NCBI GenBank assembly: GCA_021234155.1
Contig: JAJEKV010000003.1
Span: forward strand, 9,238,413 to 9,302,412
Source of the DNA: Isoetes taiwanensis
Lineage: Eukaryota; Streptophyta; Lycopodiopsida; Isoetales; Isoetaceae
Direction: 5' to 3'
Length of the DNA: 64,000 nt
Both the position numbers and the translations under genes were made by a program. This document shows, one piece after another, positions 23,171 to 32,914 of the stretch. The notes beneath the pieces were generated by a model, which did no database searches, had not been told where the DNA came from, and saw only the letters and a list, made by a program, of their open reading frames with translations. How positions within the stretch are numbered: the stretch's first letter is position 1; the number at the start of each line of letters is the position of its first letter.

Positions 23171-25552
23171 CTAGAAATTGCAGTTCATCTCATCGGGCGG
23201 GATTGAGTCATCCCAATATTGACGGCGGCCTCGCTCATTCCGTTCAACGGGCACATAACATGCAGGCAGACCAAACAGAATTGTTCTAACATCAAACAGC
23301 ATACAATGAGCAGGATTCAACAGGACCCTCCAAGCGGCATGGACCCTGTGCTCGTTCACATGAGCAGTATTAGATGGGATTATCCAACTGCTAGTATTAG
23401 ATGGGATTATCCAACTGCTGCTCAGAGTATATTTCCCGCTTCTCAGCATCCTGCAAATTGTGAACGTTAAACTAGGGGTCAATCTGCGCCCACCATGGTA
23501 GAACACAAAGTAGGCAGCCTTGTTCAGAAGGTTTCTATTATCCAACACACAAAGTTTCTTCGTGCCCCCAGCACCCCATCTTACGTACAAATCTTTTCCT
23601 TTCTCAATCATACTTGCAGATATATTGTGCAGGTGGTAGGAGTAATGCAGTTTCCCTATATCTTTCATGCAGTACCCTAACATACCCTCGAAATAGTACA
23701 ATCTGTTATTCTTCAGGGCCTTGCATACTAAGATAACACTCGCTGGCTTAGAAGGCCAATTAAACTCCCTTTTGATAGCATCATTCAAGGCCTTAGGACT
23801 CTTGTAACGGGCTCTAAGCACAGCCTGCACATGAAGGTGATCAGCAGAGGATCCCCTCTCCAAGTCAACTGTGCCAGCAAGGCACCTCCTGTTGCAGAAC
23901 GAAGACATGGCATCAAAGAAGCTGCGGGGCACGTCCTAGCCAGACAAGGCCAACGTGACAGAGGCATCTATTGCATCCCAGCCCTGTGCAAGATCAGGAA
24001 TGGCATGAGAGGGCATGGCAGAATTCTGGGCCAAATTCTCTTTTTGTTTTTTCTTTTTTTCTTTTTTTTTGTTGAAGGCAAGTTTTTATATTAATAATAA
24101 TGAATGGTACAGAGACCTTATTTGGACCCCTCAAAGGGCTAGATAGGAAGAATTTAACCCATAACAACTATGATGACAGTAGTTTAGATACAAAAGGATT
24201 CAATATTCCGTTAGAAGCCCTGCTCAACTTCTTCCCTCTAAAAGCAAGTACTATGGGGACCTCTAACAAATTCCTGTGCAGTACTAGAGAAAGCGATCGC
24301 CCTCTTCCCGCTCAAAGCTGTACTACAGGAGCAGGGTTCCTCAGTTTCCTGAACCCCTTTGCATCTTCTCCAATGCCAAAAAGTTGTTGTTGTCCTTCGA
24401 GACCAGATCAAGCTTTGAAGCCCATATGCTCAAGATCAGCAGCTGAAACTGATGAGGCCTATTCCATTGGCATCAAAAGAAGAGTTCTCGTTGATGATGA
24501 ATCAATAATCACCTATGCTCCACCCCCGAAAGATGTAAGAACAGCAGCAGCAAGCAGGCTTCAACCCCGCGCGTTAACTTGGCCAGAAATCCAACTATTT
24601 TGAGCTACTAGACGGAGTTCCCTCACTTTTCCAGGAGGTAGCCTCCACTTCTTCCCCCAAAATTAATGAACGGTCAGGACTCTGGTCCACCTGCTTAACT
24701 ATACTGCTAATGCCCTTACATGGGTTATTGATTCACTTACAGCTCTATGTAGCAATGAGATAACCCAGGTCTCCCGCCCTGGATTACCTGCTTAGAAATC
24801 TTGATTTAATGACAGCGGCCACGAGACCTCTCTCGGGTTTAGGCGCCCGGGCTTCCCGGCCCACGATGGGGAGCAAAAAGCACAAAGAGTAACCCACAAT
24901 ATACTGACCAGGAAAGCTCATAACAGGTGCCAAGGTGCATAGTACCGCCTCCAAAGAGTATATCTGTTTACAATCCTGCTGGAAAATTGATGAGCCAAGA
25001 CAAGCAACACAGAAGCCAGTGAACAAGATGCAGATCAAGAACATCTAAAGAAAGGAAAATCCGGCTGGGCCCAACCTGCAGTGAGTGCAGGCCTTGAAAA
25101 CCGCAGTGAGTGCGGTAGCACATGCCTGAGTGCTATCGACCCATTCCATAGTTGATTCCCTCTGCTATTTCACAGACTGAAAAAAAAAACATGCCAAAGA
25201 TCTCGTCAATCTTACCATCAGAACCTCCGGACAAGAACACGGAGCTTTTGTGCTCAGCCATACTTCAACCTGAAACAGGAACTCCAAAGCTCAGCTTCTG
25301 CTTGCCAAGTATCGGTGACCCCAGCCGCTTCTGGTTTGGAGATGGCAGTGGTGCCAATATTTGCACCCTTCAGGCTTTCCTCTCCGACGTAACCTGCAAG
25401 AAACGAGCGCGGCCTAAGCCGCCGCTCTAGCCGCCATAGCTTCCGCCCCCCTTTTTTTATATCGCCTATACAGACTCTGATTCAATTGGCATAGAAGGAG
25501 GCAGACGCCCATTGGCTTTGGCCTTTCTGGCAGCCCGCCTCATAGAAGACAT
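23171..25552 (-). pseudogene. Replitron-like HUH Rep transposase, copy R2
   Basis: The N-terminal coding begins at ATG 25,552-25,550 and is cut by the retroposon at 25,468-24,038. It resumes at about 24,037 with MPSHAIPDLAQGWDAIDA. Rep motifs then follow in order: SVTLALSG (motif I-like), SSADHLHVQAVL (HUH, His-Leu-His) and GMLGYCMKDIGK (motif III with Tyr and Lys). A single catalytic Tyr and no helicase fit the Y1 Rep class (Replitrons, CRESS-type Reps), not Helitrons. Breaks are the insertion, an in-frame TAG after LALSG, and a 27-bp tandem duplication near 23,366-23,420 that repeats SSWIIPSNT. A virus-derived Rep insertion is the alternative, less likely given three structured copies. Confidence 0.65.
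24038..25468 (-). mobile_element. A-tailed retroposon family, copy B, inserted in Replitron R2
   Basis: Copy R1 keeps the uninterrupted Rep N-terminus here, so this is an insertion. On the minus strand the element ends with AACTTGCCTTC and an A-rich tail (24,038-24,072). It shares most of its length with copy A at 16.3-17.5 kb. The 5' part (about 25,050-25,468) extends beyond copy A. It has no recognisable transposition protein, so retroposition by another element's machinery is likely. I did not find a clear target duplication. Confidence 0.65.
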
Positions 25553-26006
25553 GATGAACAAAGGATGAACAAAGGATGAACAAATGAAAACATACAAGAA
25601 ATAGGGCCAAGATGCTAACCTCTGGTCTGTGAAGATCGCTCCACCCTAGCCGCTCACCGAAGCCTCATATACCACAGAACACTAGTCACAGGACGTCATA
25701 TGCAAAAACGGCCCATCTTGTGCTCGCGACACTTCATGCAGCCGGATTAAGCCAATCGACACCTGATCCAACCGATAATCTGGCTCGAATTAGCATTCTC
25801 CTCAGTCACGGACACCTGCAACTGCCTCCACGCCCGACCCAATCCAAATCTGAGCAGGAAACACAGGACCCTACTGCCACAACTCCACATAGGTTTCCAA
25901 AACGCATCCCAGATGCCAGCATCACCAAAATACGTATTTGCATATGAATACCTGGCCTAACCTTACAAAATCATATGTAACAAAACTTTATCGGGGCCAC
26001 ATTATA

Positions 26007-27198
26007 GTTTCTTTCAACATATGTTTGTAGTGGTAACAACTTGTTGCAGGATAGAGATGGAGACCGATGGGAATCCTCCCGGGGAGATGAGTCATCCCGT
26101 TGTGAGCTTAGTTCTATCTTTCATAAGCACTGCGATTGACGATTCATATTCAAATCCTCAGGTTTATCCTCTTGAGGGGGAGCAATTGTTCACTGTGGAG
26201 GAATTTATAACGAGCATCATCCAGGTTGGAACGGAGGCCCATCAAATAGCTGCTTCATGAGGAGGCAGCTTACTGGCTTTTATGTGGCGATCGATTTTGC
26301 GATATCTAGTGTTGCCTAGGAGCAGCTTGGTGCTTCGTTATCTGATGCTTTGAGGTCTCACATGAGCTTGACTAGGTGCTTGTTGACACAAGAAATCCGG
26401 CAGCTTGATGCTGTGATTAGGAGGGCCGCATCTGGAGAACTCATGAACTAGGCGGCGGCGTTTTTCATTGTGTTTGCAATGTTCTTGTTTGTGCAGTTTA
26501 ATGTGTGTGGCCCCATGCCACATGTACATTCTCTAAGCCTGTGAATATGTGATATTTTGTTGCTTCATGCTATGTCATGTAGATGCTTTATCCATTCCAT
26601 TTCCTTACTAACATTTGCAGGCTTCCAGAGGGCTTTGGCCCCTGGACATAAGGGAGACCCCCTACACCGGGATCTCCCTTATGTTCGGATGAGCATTGGC
26701 ATTGCATTGAGGTTCAATTCCCCAAGCTCACTAACTAATCGTGTTTGTTGGCTTCCAGGAAACGAAGAGAACCACGCATAGGATCATCGAAGCATGCCGT
26801 TGACAACTGGAGCCTAGAGTCGTAGTCAATTGCATGTGTTCGCTGGCCCCTATGCATGGTCTGAACGCGGCACGCAGGCATTGGATTTATCTGGGGTTCG
26901 ATTCCCCAGGCTCTTCTCATTCTGTCGCGTTGTTCATCTTCTTCGGTCATAGAGTATTGCCATGCAATAATTGGCCATGTTCTTTTCATACTGTACTGTA
27001 TTACAATGAGAATACTGTTTTATCTAATGATCTCTGCCTTAATAATGCCCCCTTCAAAGTCGGGTCAACAAGCGCCAGTTTGACCTGAAAAAGACTCAGT
27101 TTGGGCATTCTGGATTTATGGGGAGGGAATATGCTCCCACATGTGCTCCAATCCAATGGCCAAAAAGCCATAATACATGCTTAAGATGATTTTTCTGG
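26007..27198 (+). mobile_element. Replitron-like copy R3, 5'-truncated
   Basis: R3 lacks the Rep exon. It begins in the sequence before the downstream ORF (GTTTCTTTCAACATATG), carries that ORF with several stops (ETDGNPPGEMSHPVV, then TVEEFITSIIQVGTE), and includes the 3' region with the hairpin. A GGGGTTCGATTCCCC block at about 26,890 has the sequence of a tRNA T-arm or pol III B-box and has a counterpart in R2 (about 22,089-22,103). It ends at CATAATACATGCTTAAG. Confidence 0.6.
26647..26683 (+). other. Conserved hairpin in the Replitron 3' region (R3)
   Basis: Counterpart of the R2 hairpin at 22,328-22,364, with stem CATAAGGGAGA / TCTCCCTTATG plus extra pairing and a short variable loop. 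Confidence 0.7.
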
Positions 27199-27380
27199 AA
27201 AACTTCATGAAATGGATGTGGTTGGTTTGTAACATCCAGTTCAATCTTAAAAGCATGCAGAATCAATTATAATAATACACGCTTAAGATGATTTTCCTGG
27301 AAAACTTCATGAAATGGAAGTGGTTGGTTTGTAACATCCAGTTCAATCTTAAAAGCATGCACAATCAATTATAATGTCTA
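27177..27380. repeat. Two-copy tandem duplication, about 102-bp unit
   Basis: Both units begin with (ATG/ACG)CTTAAGATGATTTT and contain GGTTGGTTTGTAACATCCAG. The first 22 bases match the sequence at 19,973 on the other side of the Replitron cluster. Confidence 0.85.
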
Positions 27381-27566
27381 TAAGCAAATGTAATTTAGAA
27401 AATATTATTCCATTGCCAATGCTTTAATTATTCCAATATCAGACTTCTGCTTATTCTTCTTAAGATTCTATGGCGTTACCGATTTTTAAACATATGGGAG
27501 CACTTTGTGATGCTTTTGTTGTAAATAAAAGTGGCAATACTTATCTGATATATACTTTCTTATTCC

Positions 27567-29881
27567 CTTTTTCCCTATAAGTCTTCTTTTTCCCTTCTCC
27601 CTTTTTTCTTTTTTTAACCCCCTTCTCCCTCCCCTTCCATTCCCTTCCCTTTCCCCTTTTCTTTTTTTTTGATTGACTTTTTCCCTTCCCTTTTCAGTCT
27701 TTCCCCTTTCTTTCTAATTTGTTCGTGCCCTTTTTCCCTTTCTCTTCCTCTTTCCTTTCCCCTTTTCCCATGCCTTTTTTTTTTTCCTTTTCCCCATCTT
27801 TTTCATGTGCCTCTTTTCTTGCTTTCCCCACACTCTTCTTCTTTATCCCATGCTCTCAATTTCCCTTCTCTCTCCCTTTTTTCTTGTATCATTTTTCCTT
27901 TTCCTCCCCCTTTTTCCATCTCTCTTTTCTTTTTCCTTCATTTTTCCGAACTTTTCCCTTTTTCCCGTGCCTTTTTCCCCTTTTCCTTTCCCCTTCCTTT
28001 TCCTTTTCTCCTTCCCTTTCGCTTTTCCCATGCCTTTTTCCATTCATTTTTTCGCACCTTTTTTACGTGCCCCTTTTCCTCCCTTCCCCACCCTCTTCCA
28101 CTTTTCCATTTTTCCCTTTCCCTACTCCCCATTTTCTTTTTTCATTTTCCATGCTTTTTTTCCCTTGCTTTCTTTCCCCTTCCTCACTCTTTGCCTCTTC
28201 CGTTTTTCCCGTGCCCTTTTCCTCTTCCTCTTTCTCATTTTCCTCAGGCCCTTTTTCCCTTCCTCCCCCTCCCCTCCCCCCCATTTTTTGCCTCCCTTCT
28301 CCTTTTTCCTTTGCCTTCCTTTTTCATCTCTTAAGAGATCGGTGGTTGGCCGGATGGAGCGTCGGGAACCTACCGGATCGCGTGCGGTGGACCACGAGAG
28401 CCCGTCGTGGCGGACTGCGGGGAGTACTGGGCGCTTGCTTCCTTGGCAAGCTCACGGGATCCGGCGCTCTAAAGCGAGCCAAAGGCGGCCTATTACAAGG
28501 AGCACATCAACCCCGCGTTGGCGGGGCCCTTGGCTCTCTGCGTTCCAGTACCGCCTCTAAAAGCTTGATTCATTGCCTCCATTCGCACATGTGCCCACCA
28601 TCTTCGCATCGAGGCAGGCGGGTGGATTGGGGAGCCCCCCAGCGGCTCTGTCGGTCTTTGTCCGACGGGTGACATTGAGGATGAGTCTCACACTTTCTAG
28701 AGTTGCCCAAGATTCGGTCGATCGGGGCGGATACATTCCCTTAAAAAATGCGGTGGACTTGCCCCTACATTTTTGATGAACACACCGTCGATGCGTGCTC
28801 GGGGTTGTATATTCGGGAGGTACTAGATCTGCGAGCCACCTTTGCCCTTTCACCGCTGCGCCCATTGATCGGGCACTATGGGTACCGGTACATGAGTGTA
28901 TATATTTGTGTGTTTTGCATTTTCAGATATTGGAGCGGTTTGTCGTCGGGGTGATTCTTTCGCCCGGTTTTCCCTCGAAAACCCTTCGGGGCGGGGGTTT
29001 TTTAATCCGGGTAGTAATCTGCTTGCTGCGCTTTTGTATTGGGTCCCACAGACCGATTGGTCTCTGTGGACGATAAAAATACCTTCCTTCCTTTTCCATG
29101 TGCCTTTTTTCCCTTTCTTTTTCCCATTCCTTTTCCATTTCTATTTCTATTTTTATTTTTCCATACCTTTTTTCATTCCTTTTCCCTCACCTCTTTTACG
29201 TGCTTCTTTTCCTCCTTTCCACTCTCTTCCCCTTTTCCCTTTTCCCATTTCCCTATCCCCCTTTTTCTTTTTCTTTTTTCTTTTCCCTTTCCCATGCTCT
29301 TTTTCCCTTTCTTTTTTTCTTTTCCTTATCCTTTTCCTCTTCAAATTTTTCTCATGCCCTTCCCATCGTCCTCTTTTCCATTTTCCTCTCCCATTTCCTC
29401 GTGCCGTTTTTCCCTTCCCTTTTCCCTTTCTGCCTCCTTTTTCGTTTTTTCTTTCCCTTTTTATTTTTCCATGCTCTATTTTCGTCTATCCACCATTTTT
29501 CTCTTCCCCCTTTTCCCTTCCCTTTTCCTCCTTTCCTCACCCTTTCCTCTTCCCCTTTCCCGTTGCTATTTTTCCCTTCCTTTTTCTTTTACCTTATTTT
29601 TTCCTTTTCCATGCTTTTTTCCCTTTCCTCTTCCCTTTTTTCCCATGCCTTTTTCCCTTCCCTTTTCCCTATCCATCTTCCCCTTTTTCTCGTGCCTTTT
29701 TACCCTTCGTTTTCTCCTTCCATCCTCCCGTTTCATTTTTGGTTTCCTCTTAAGAGATCAAAGCGATAAACAATCACAGTGGTGAGAAGTCATGTGATAC
29801 CTTCGGATACAATCTGATAATCTAAGCCATCTAAATTAGGGCGTGGTCCAACACTTACGGTAAAACTTTATAATATAAAGA
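27567..29881 (-). mobile_element. Helitron-like element with polypyrimidine tract, interrupted by a LINE
   Basis: The minus strand starts at 29,881 with TCTTTATATTATAAAGTTTT, matching the 5' terminus of the better-defined Helitron at 38-40.3 kb (TCTTTATATATATTATAAAA). As there, a unique leader of about 120 bases is followed by a long tract that is nearly all C/T on the plus strand. A LINE is inserted at the leader/tract boundary. The 3' end (hairpin plus CTRR) was not found, so the left boundary given here is only the start of the tract. Confidence 0.45.
28341..29746 (+). mobile_element. 5'-truncated LINE with a very long pyrimidine-rich 3' part
   Basis: The insertion is flanked by perfect 13-bp repeats CTCTTAAGAGATC (28,328-28,340 and 29,747-29,759). 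From 28,341 it encodes the end of ORF2. YKEHINPAL and HLRIEAGGW lead to an EDESHTF zinc-type motif, with breaks. The 3' UTR closes with GGTCTCTGTGGACGATAAAA and (CCTT)n at 29,083. About 650 bases of C/T-rich sequence then follow up to the right duplication. It is a paralogue of the minus LINE at 37.8-47 kb and preserves the empty site of the Helitron found there (28,892/28,893). Confidence 0.7.
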
Positions 29882-30545
29882 TGCAAGTCTGCAAGTTTGA
29901 ATGATACACATATAATGTTACCAAAATGTATGAAACGAGGAGTAATTTTATGTGTTGCCATGTTTTAAAAAATTTAAAAATTTACTCCACTGCATAGCAA
30001 CGCACGTTAATGAGCTCTTTCTGTTTTCTTATTTCTTTAGTTCACCAAATTGACAAAAATGTTTAAGATAGAAACACATCTCCTCTACGTTTAGATCATT
30101 TTTGCCTTCTTGCACTTGTATCAAGGACACAAATCAAAGTGTCACTATCTTATCTTATGTCAATAACTTGCTTTATAGAAATGACTATACTTCATGGAGC
30201 TCTTTGGATTCCATATTCTCAGTCTTGCTATTTCTTCTGTTACTTCTACAAGTAGCACCTTTCATGAGTTACCAGAATCTGGTACAAAGACTATATCGTC
30301 TAAAGTAGAAACTACATTCATATAGATTCCATGATCTTGGGGTATTTAAAATGGTTCTCTACAAGTTGGTATTAAAGAATTGCAAGAGGTGCATGCAACA
30401 ACATTTTTAAAACTAGCAAATATTTCTTAAGCTGAATTTTATCAGCCATGAATCTATTTGATACTAAGGTTTAATGCTCATTCATTGAAAATATAAACAC
30501 CTTGAGGATCAATATAAAGAGGCATGTCGACAAAGCTTTCATGAC
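29882..30545. other. No recognised gene
   Basis: AT-rich sequence. The CATAGCAACGCACG block at 29,987 is weakly reminiscent of a Helitron 3' hairpin core but does not fold well. Confidence 0.4.
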
Positions 30546-31480
30546 TGTGATGCCCCCCTAATCATATGCAATGCCCGATCCTGTATGAACTGCATAATTT
30601 GCCTTATATCAGCTAAGCGGGCCAACATGAGGCCGTCTATCTGACGTTAAACTCTTGATGGTGAGCAAGAATCTGACGGGGAAGAATAGACATGTCCTTC
30701 ATCCCATCTCCCTCAGGATCGACTTAGCTGCAGAAGAGCATAAACATAAGCACAAACATACGTCAAATAAACAACTAGATATCCTAGCATATACAATAAT
30801 AACAACATCAATAAAAGGAAATCGTACCGAGGGCTCAAACTCATGGGGATGGACTGACGCCTCGGGTCTCTAGAGTTCATTGTAGACATAATTCATGGCA
30901 ATGGATTTGGCTGGCATAAGAACATGGGCGCTGGATAGGCTTCCTGGGCATACTTTGCAGATATGCTGATAAGTCTTGGAGCTTGACCATAGCCTGTCGG
31001 AGCCACAACCAAAGGGGCTACTCCTGGATTGCATCTCCCCAGTCCCGATCAGGCAGGTGAAGATCACTCCCCTCCAGAAGATGTCATGCCAATCACAGGC
31101 GAACTAGAGAGCCGCTACTCGTATTCAACGTGAACCCCACCGAGGCAACGCATCACCCAGGAGGTGTCGAGCCCATACCTTGCCCACACTCAGTGGCAAG
31201 CTATTAGGCCTAGTCCACAATGTTCTCTGGCAAACACTACACACCACAGGGATCGACTGTGATTGGACAAATCTCCCTTGTCAGCCAGTCTAACTCCGCC
31301 ATCCACAGCCAAGCAGGCTCTTATGCACAAGCCACATTAATTGGGAATCAGTGAGGCTAATCTAGGATAATCTTATAAGAAGGCTCTGGGTCTCTACCCC
31401 CCTTCCCAATACACAAGAAGTGCACATAAAGTAATACAATATCATCCAATGAACTGAAATAACAAAGTAAAGAACTATTC
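30546..31480 (-). mobile_element. LTR remnant, same family as 40.8-42.5 kb
   Basis: It begins TGTGATGCCC and matches 40,905-41,720 in direct orientation. Shared blocks include TTCATGGCAATGGATTTGGC, TGGCATAAGAACATGG and GCATCTCCCCAGTCCCGAT. It has no coding. Orientation is inferred from the PBS beside the related LTR at 31,776. Confidence 0.55.
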
Positions 31481-31527
31481 ACAATTTCTTTGTATCTTCA
31501 GTACTGTTAACTATGAGAATGGAAATT

Positions 31528-31732
31528 GCTTGCCATATTGAAAATGTTACTTTATATGTTTGAAGGTTCTGGAGATGTAATTGAATTGCAAATTAACTTC
31601 CTGCATTAGACACCCTACTTTATCTTAGAGATTCAATAATGTAATGATGCAAATTTGCATCATTTTTAGGGTCATTTTTCTGAATTCCAAACATTAGATC
31701 GGCTTTATTTAGCAGATTATAAGATCAAGTAC
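31528..31732 (+). repeat. Second copy of the dispersed repeat at 19,750-19,925
   Basis: Same blocks as the first copy, with about 30 additional bases after GCATCATTTTTA. It lies just inside the putative primer-binding site at 31,763, so the family may be internal sequence of an LTR element. Confidence 0.7.
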
Positions 31733-31762
31733 GTTCCAAGCTCTTGGTCAAACAAGAACATT

Positions 31763-32210
31763 GCTCTGATACTATTGTGACGTTCCCTACCAAATATACG
31801 ATGCCCGGTCGTACATCCCGCAGGAAATCCCCAGTCCAGCCCTTCGGCCGCATGGGCCCTCCATCTATCCCGCACCCATGATATCCCTAGTGCGGGAAGG
31901 GAACATGAAGATGTCTCCTATGGGCTCCTATAACAGCGGAAGCATAACATAACATCAGCACCAACAACAATAATACATTTAACTACCTCGAAGGGTAGCC
32001 CATCCATACATCCATAGATACAACAGAGATATCAACATGCCATAAAACAGGAGAGCTCTTACCCTAGGCTCAGACTCGTAAGGGAAGTAGATTGACGGCT
32101 GGGCAACAAGATAGAGCAGACTGAGATATAAACAATGGCAGGGCTGGCTATAGATAATGGCTAGGATTGAGCACTCCATTTGCCCCTCCTGTGCATACTT
32201 TGCAGACGGG
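31763..32210 (-). mobile_element. LTR fragment with adjacent primer-binding site
   Basis: The minus-strand sequence TAGTATCAGAGC at 31,774-31,763 differs by one base from the initiator-Met-tRNA PBS (TGGTATCAGAGC). It abuts an LTR edge TGTGACGTTCCC at 31,776. The LTR shares a leader type and the block CCCCTCCTGTGCA.ACTTTGC with the LTR at 40.8-42.5 kb. It is cut at about 32,210 by LINE sequence. Confidence 0.6.
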
Positions 32211-32716
32211 TTAACTTTGGATAAATTTGAAGAGTATGGCTTTCATTTTTAATCATTCCCATTTGGCAACATTGACATCTTGGTCTGTTTTCAGGATGCT
32301 CTTTCCAGGCTGCACATCTTACGGCATGGCAATCATTTGAAGGGAACCACCTTCTCTGTTCAGGAAGATTTGACCCCAGCACAGCTTTGCAGGCGGAAAG
32401 AAGAGCTATGTCGAGTGCGCGAGGCTCACCTACAACGGAAATGGGCAGTGTATAGGGGAGGCCAGGCTATCATTCGGGATCAGTGGCCTGCTGATCCCTG
32501 GACAGTTTTGGCATAGCCACGGGCTCCTTGTTTTTTTGGGTTGGTTCAGTTTCCTTTATTTGTGTGTTGTAACGAGGCTTAGACCCCATGTTCTGTTCTA
32601 TTTTTTGGGCTTCGGGCCTCTGTTCTGTTAGGGCTTATGCCCCCTTTGTTTGTTCTGGTCCCATAACCCGATTGGGTTCCGTGGACGTTAAAAATTTCTT
32701 CCTTCCTTCCTTCCTC
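32211..32716 (+). mobile_element. LINE fragment: ORF1-like C-terminus, 3' UTR and TTCC tail
   Basis: The frame at 32,280-32,516 reads QDALSRLHILRHGNHLKG, FSVQEDLTPAQLCRRKEE and ends in DPWTVLA with a TAG. This resembles the C-terminal domain of an L1-type ORF1 protein. No ORF2 follows. After 140 bases the 3' end CCGTGGACGTTAAAAATTTC leads into (TTCC)n. Either ORF2 was deleted or this is a non-autonomous ORF1-plus-3' end element. Confidence 0.6.
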
Positions 32717-32914
32717 ATAGGCCCATCCCACTTGTTTCAGTTCTGAGATGGTATGCACAAGTGTGCATTGATGCAGTTCTTCATTTCTTTATGGGCAAAT
32801 TTTGCACTAATAGGTATTGTTGTGGACCACAAGCAAGTGTAGGATTAATTTATTTGATATCTTGACCACCTCCAAGGCATTGGTTTCCAAAAGCTTATCG
32901 AGGAATCATATATC

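Larger units (their letters stand above)
21836..25990 (-). mobile_element. Replitron-like copy R2
   Basis: The minus-strand copy runs from a leader near 25,990 to a 3' end at 21,836. It includes the Rep reading frame, a downstream ORF and a structured 3' region, and is interrupted by a retroposon (24,038-25,468). Its 3' end (GCCATAATACAAGCTT) abuts the truncated 3' end of copy R1, producing a tail-to-tail junction. Confidence 0.6.
19973..27198. mobile_element. Replitron-like HUH-Rep transposon cluster, three copies
   Basis: Three related copies lie together: R1 plus (about 19,973-21,833), R2 minus (about 25,990-21,836) and R3 plus, 5'-truncated (about 26,007-27,198). R1 and R2 share the 5' leader from GTTACATATGATTTT onward and the Rep coding region. 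R2 and R3 share the downstream ORF and the 3' region. An almost identical 22-base direct repeat starting ATGCTTAAGATGATTTT lies at both outer edges (19,973 and 27,177). Replitrons are established eukaryotic transposons with a single-tyrosine HUH Rep, no helicase and short direct repeats at or near their ends. All copies here look inactive. Confidence 0.65.

Noticed and set aside
23171-24037. Integrated geminivirus or other CRESS virus Rep
   Set aside because: Several related copies share non-viral 5' leaders, a downstream ORF and conserved hairpins, and no viral helicase or capsid sequence is seen; a transposon is more economical, though a sequence search would settle it.
27669-29785. Long open frames of 190-320 codons on the plus strand and Lys/Glu-rich ones on the minus
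   Set aside because: Same compositional artefact of C/T-rich DNA, interrupted by a LINE 3' end.
29985-30010. Helitron 3' terminus suggested by CATAGCAACGCACG
   Set aside because: The stem does not pair well, no CTRR follows at the right distance, and no partner 5' end was found.
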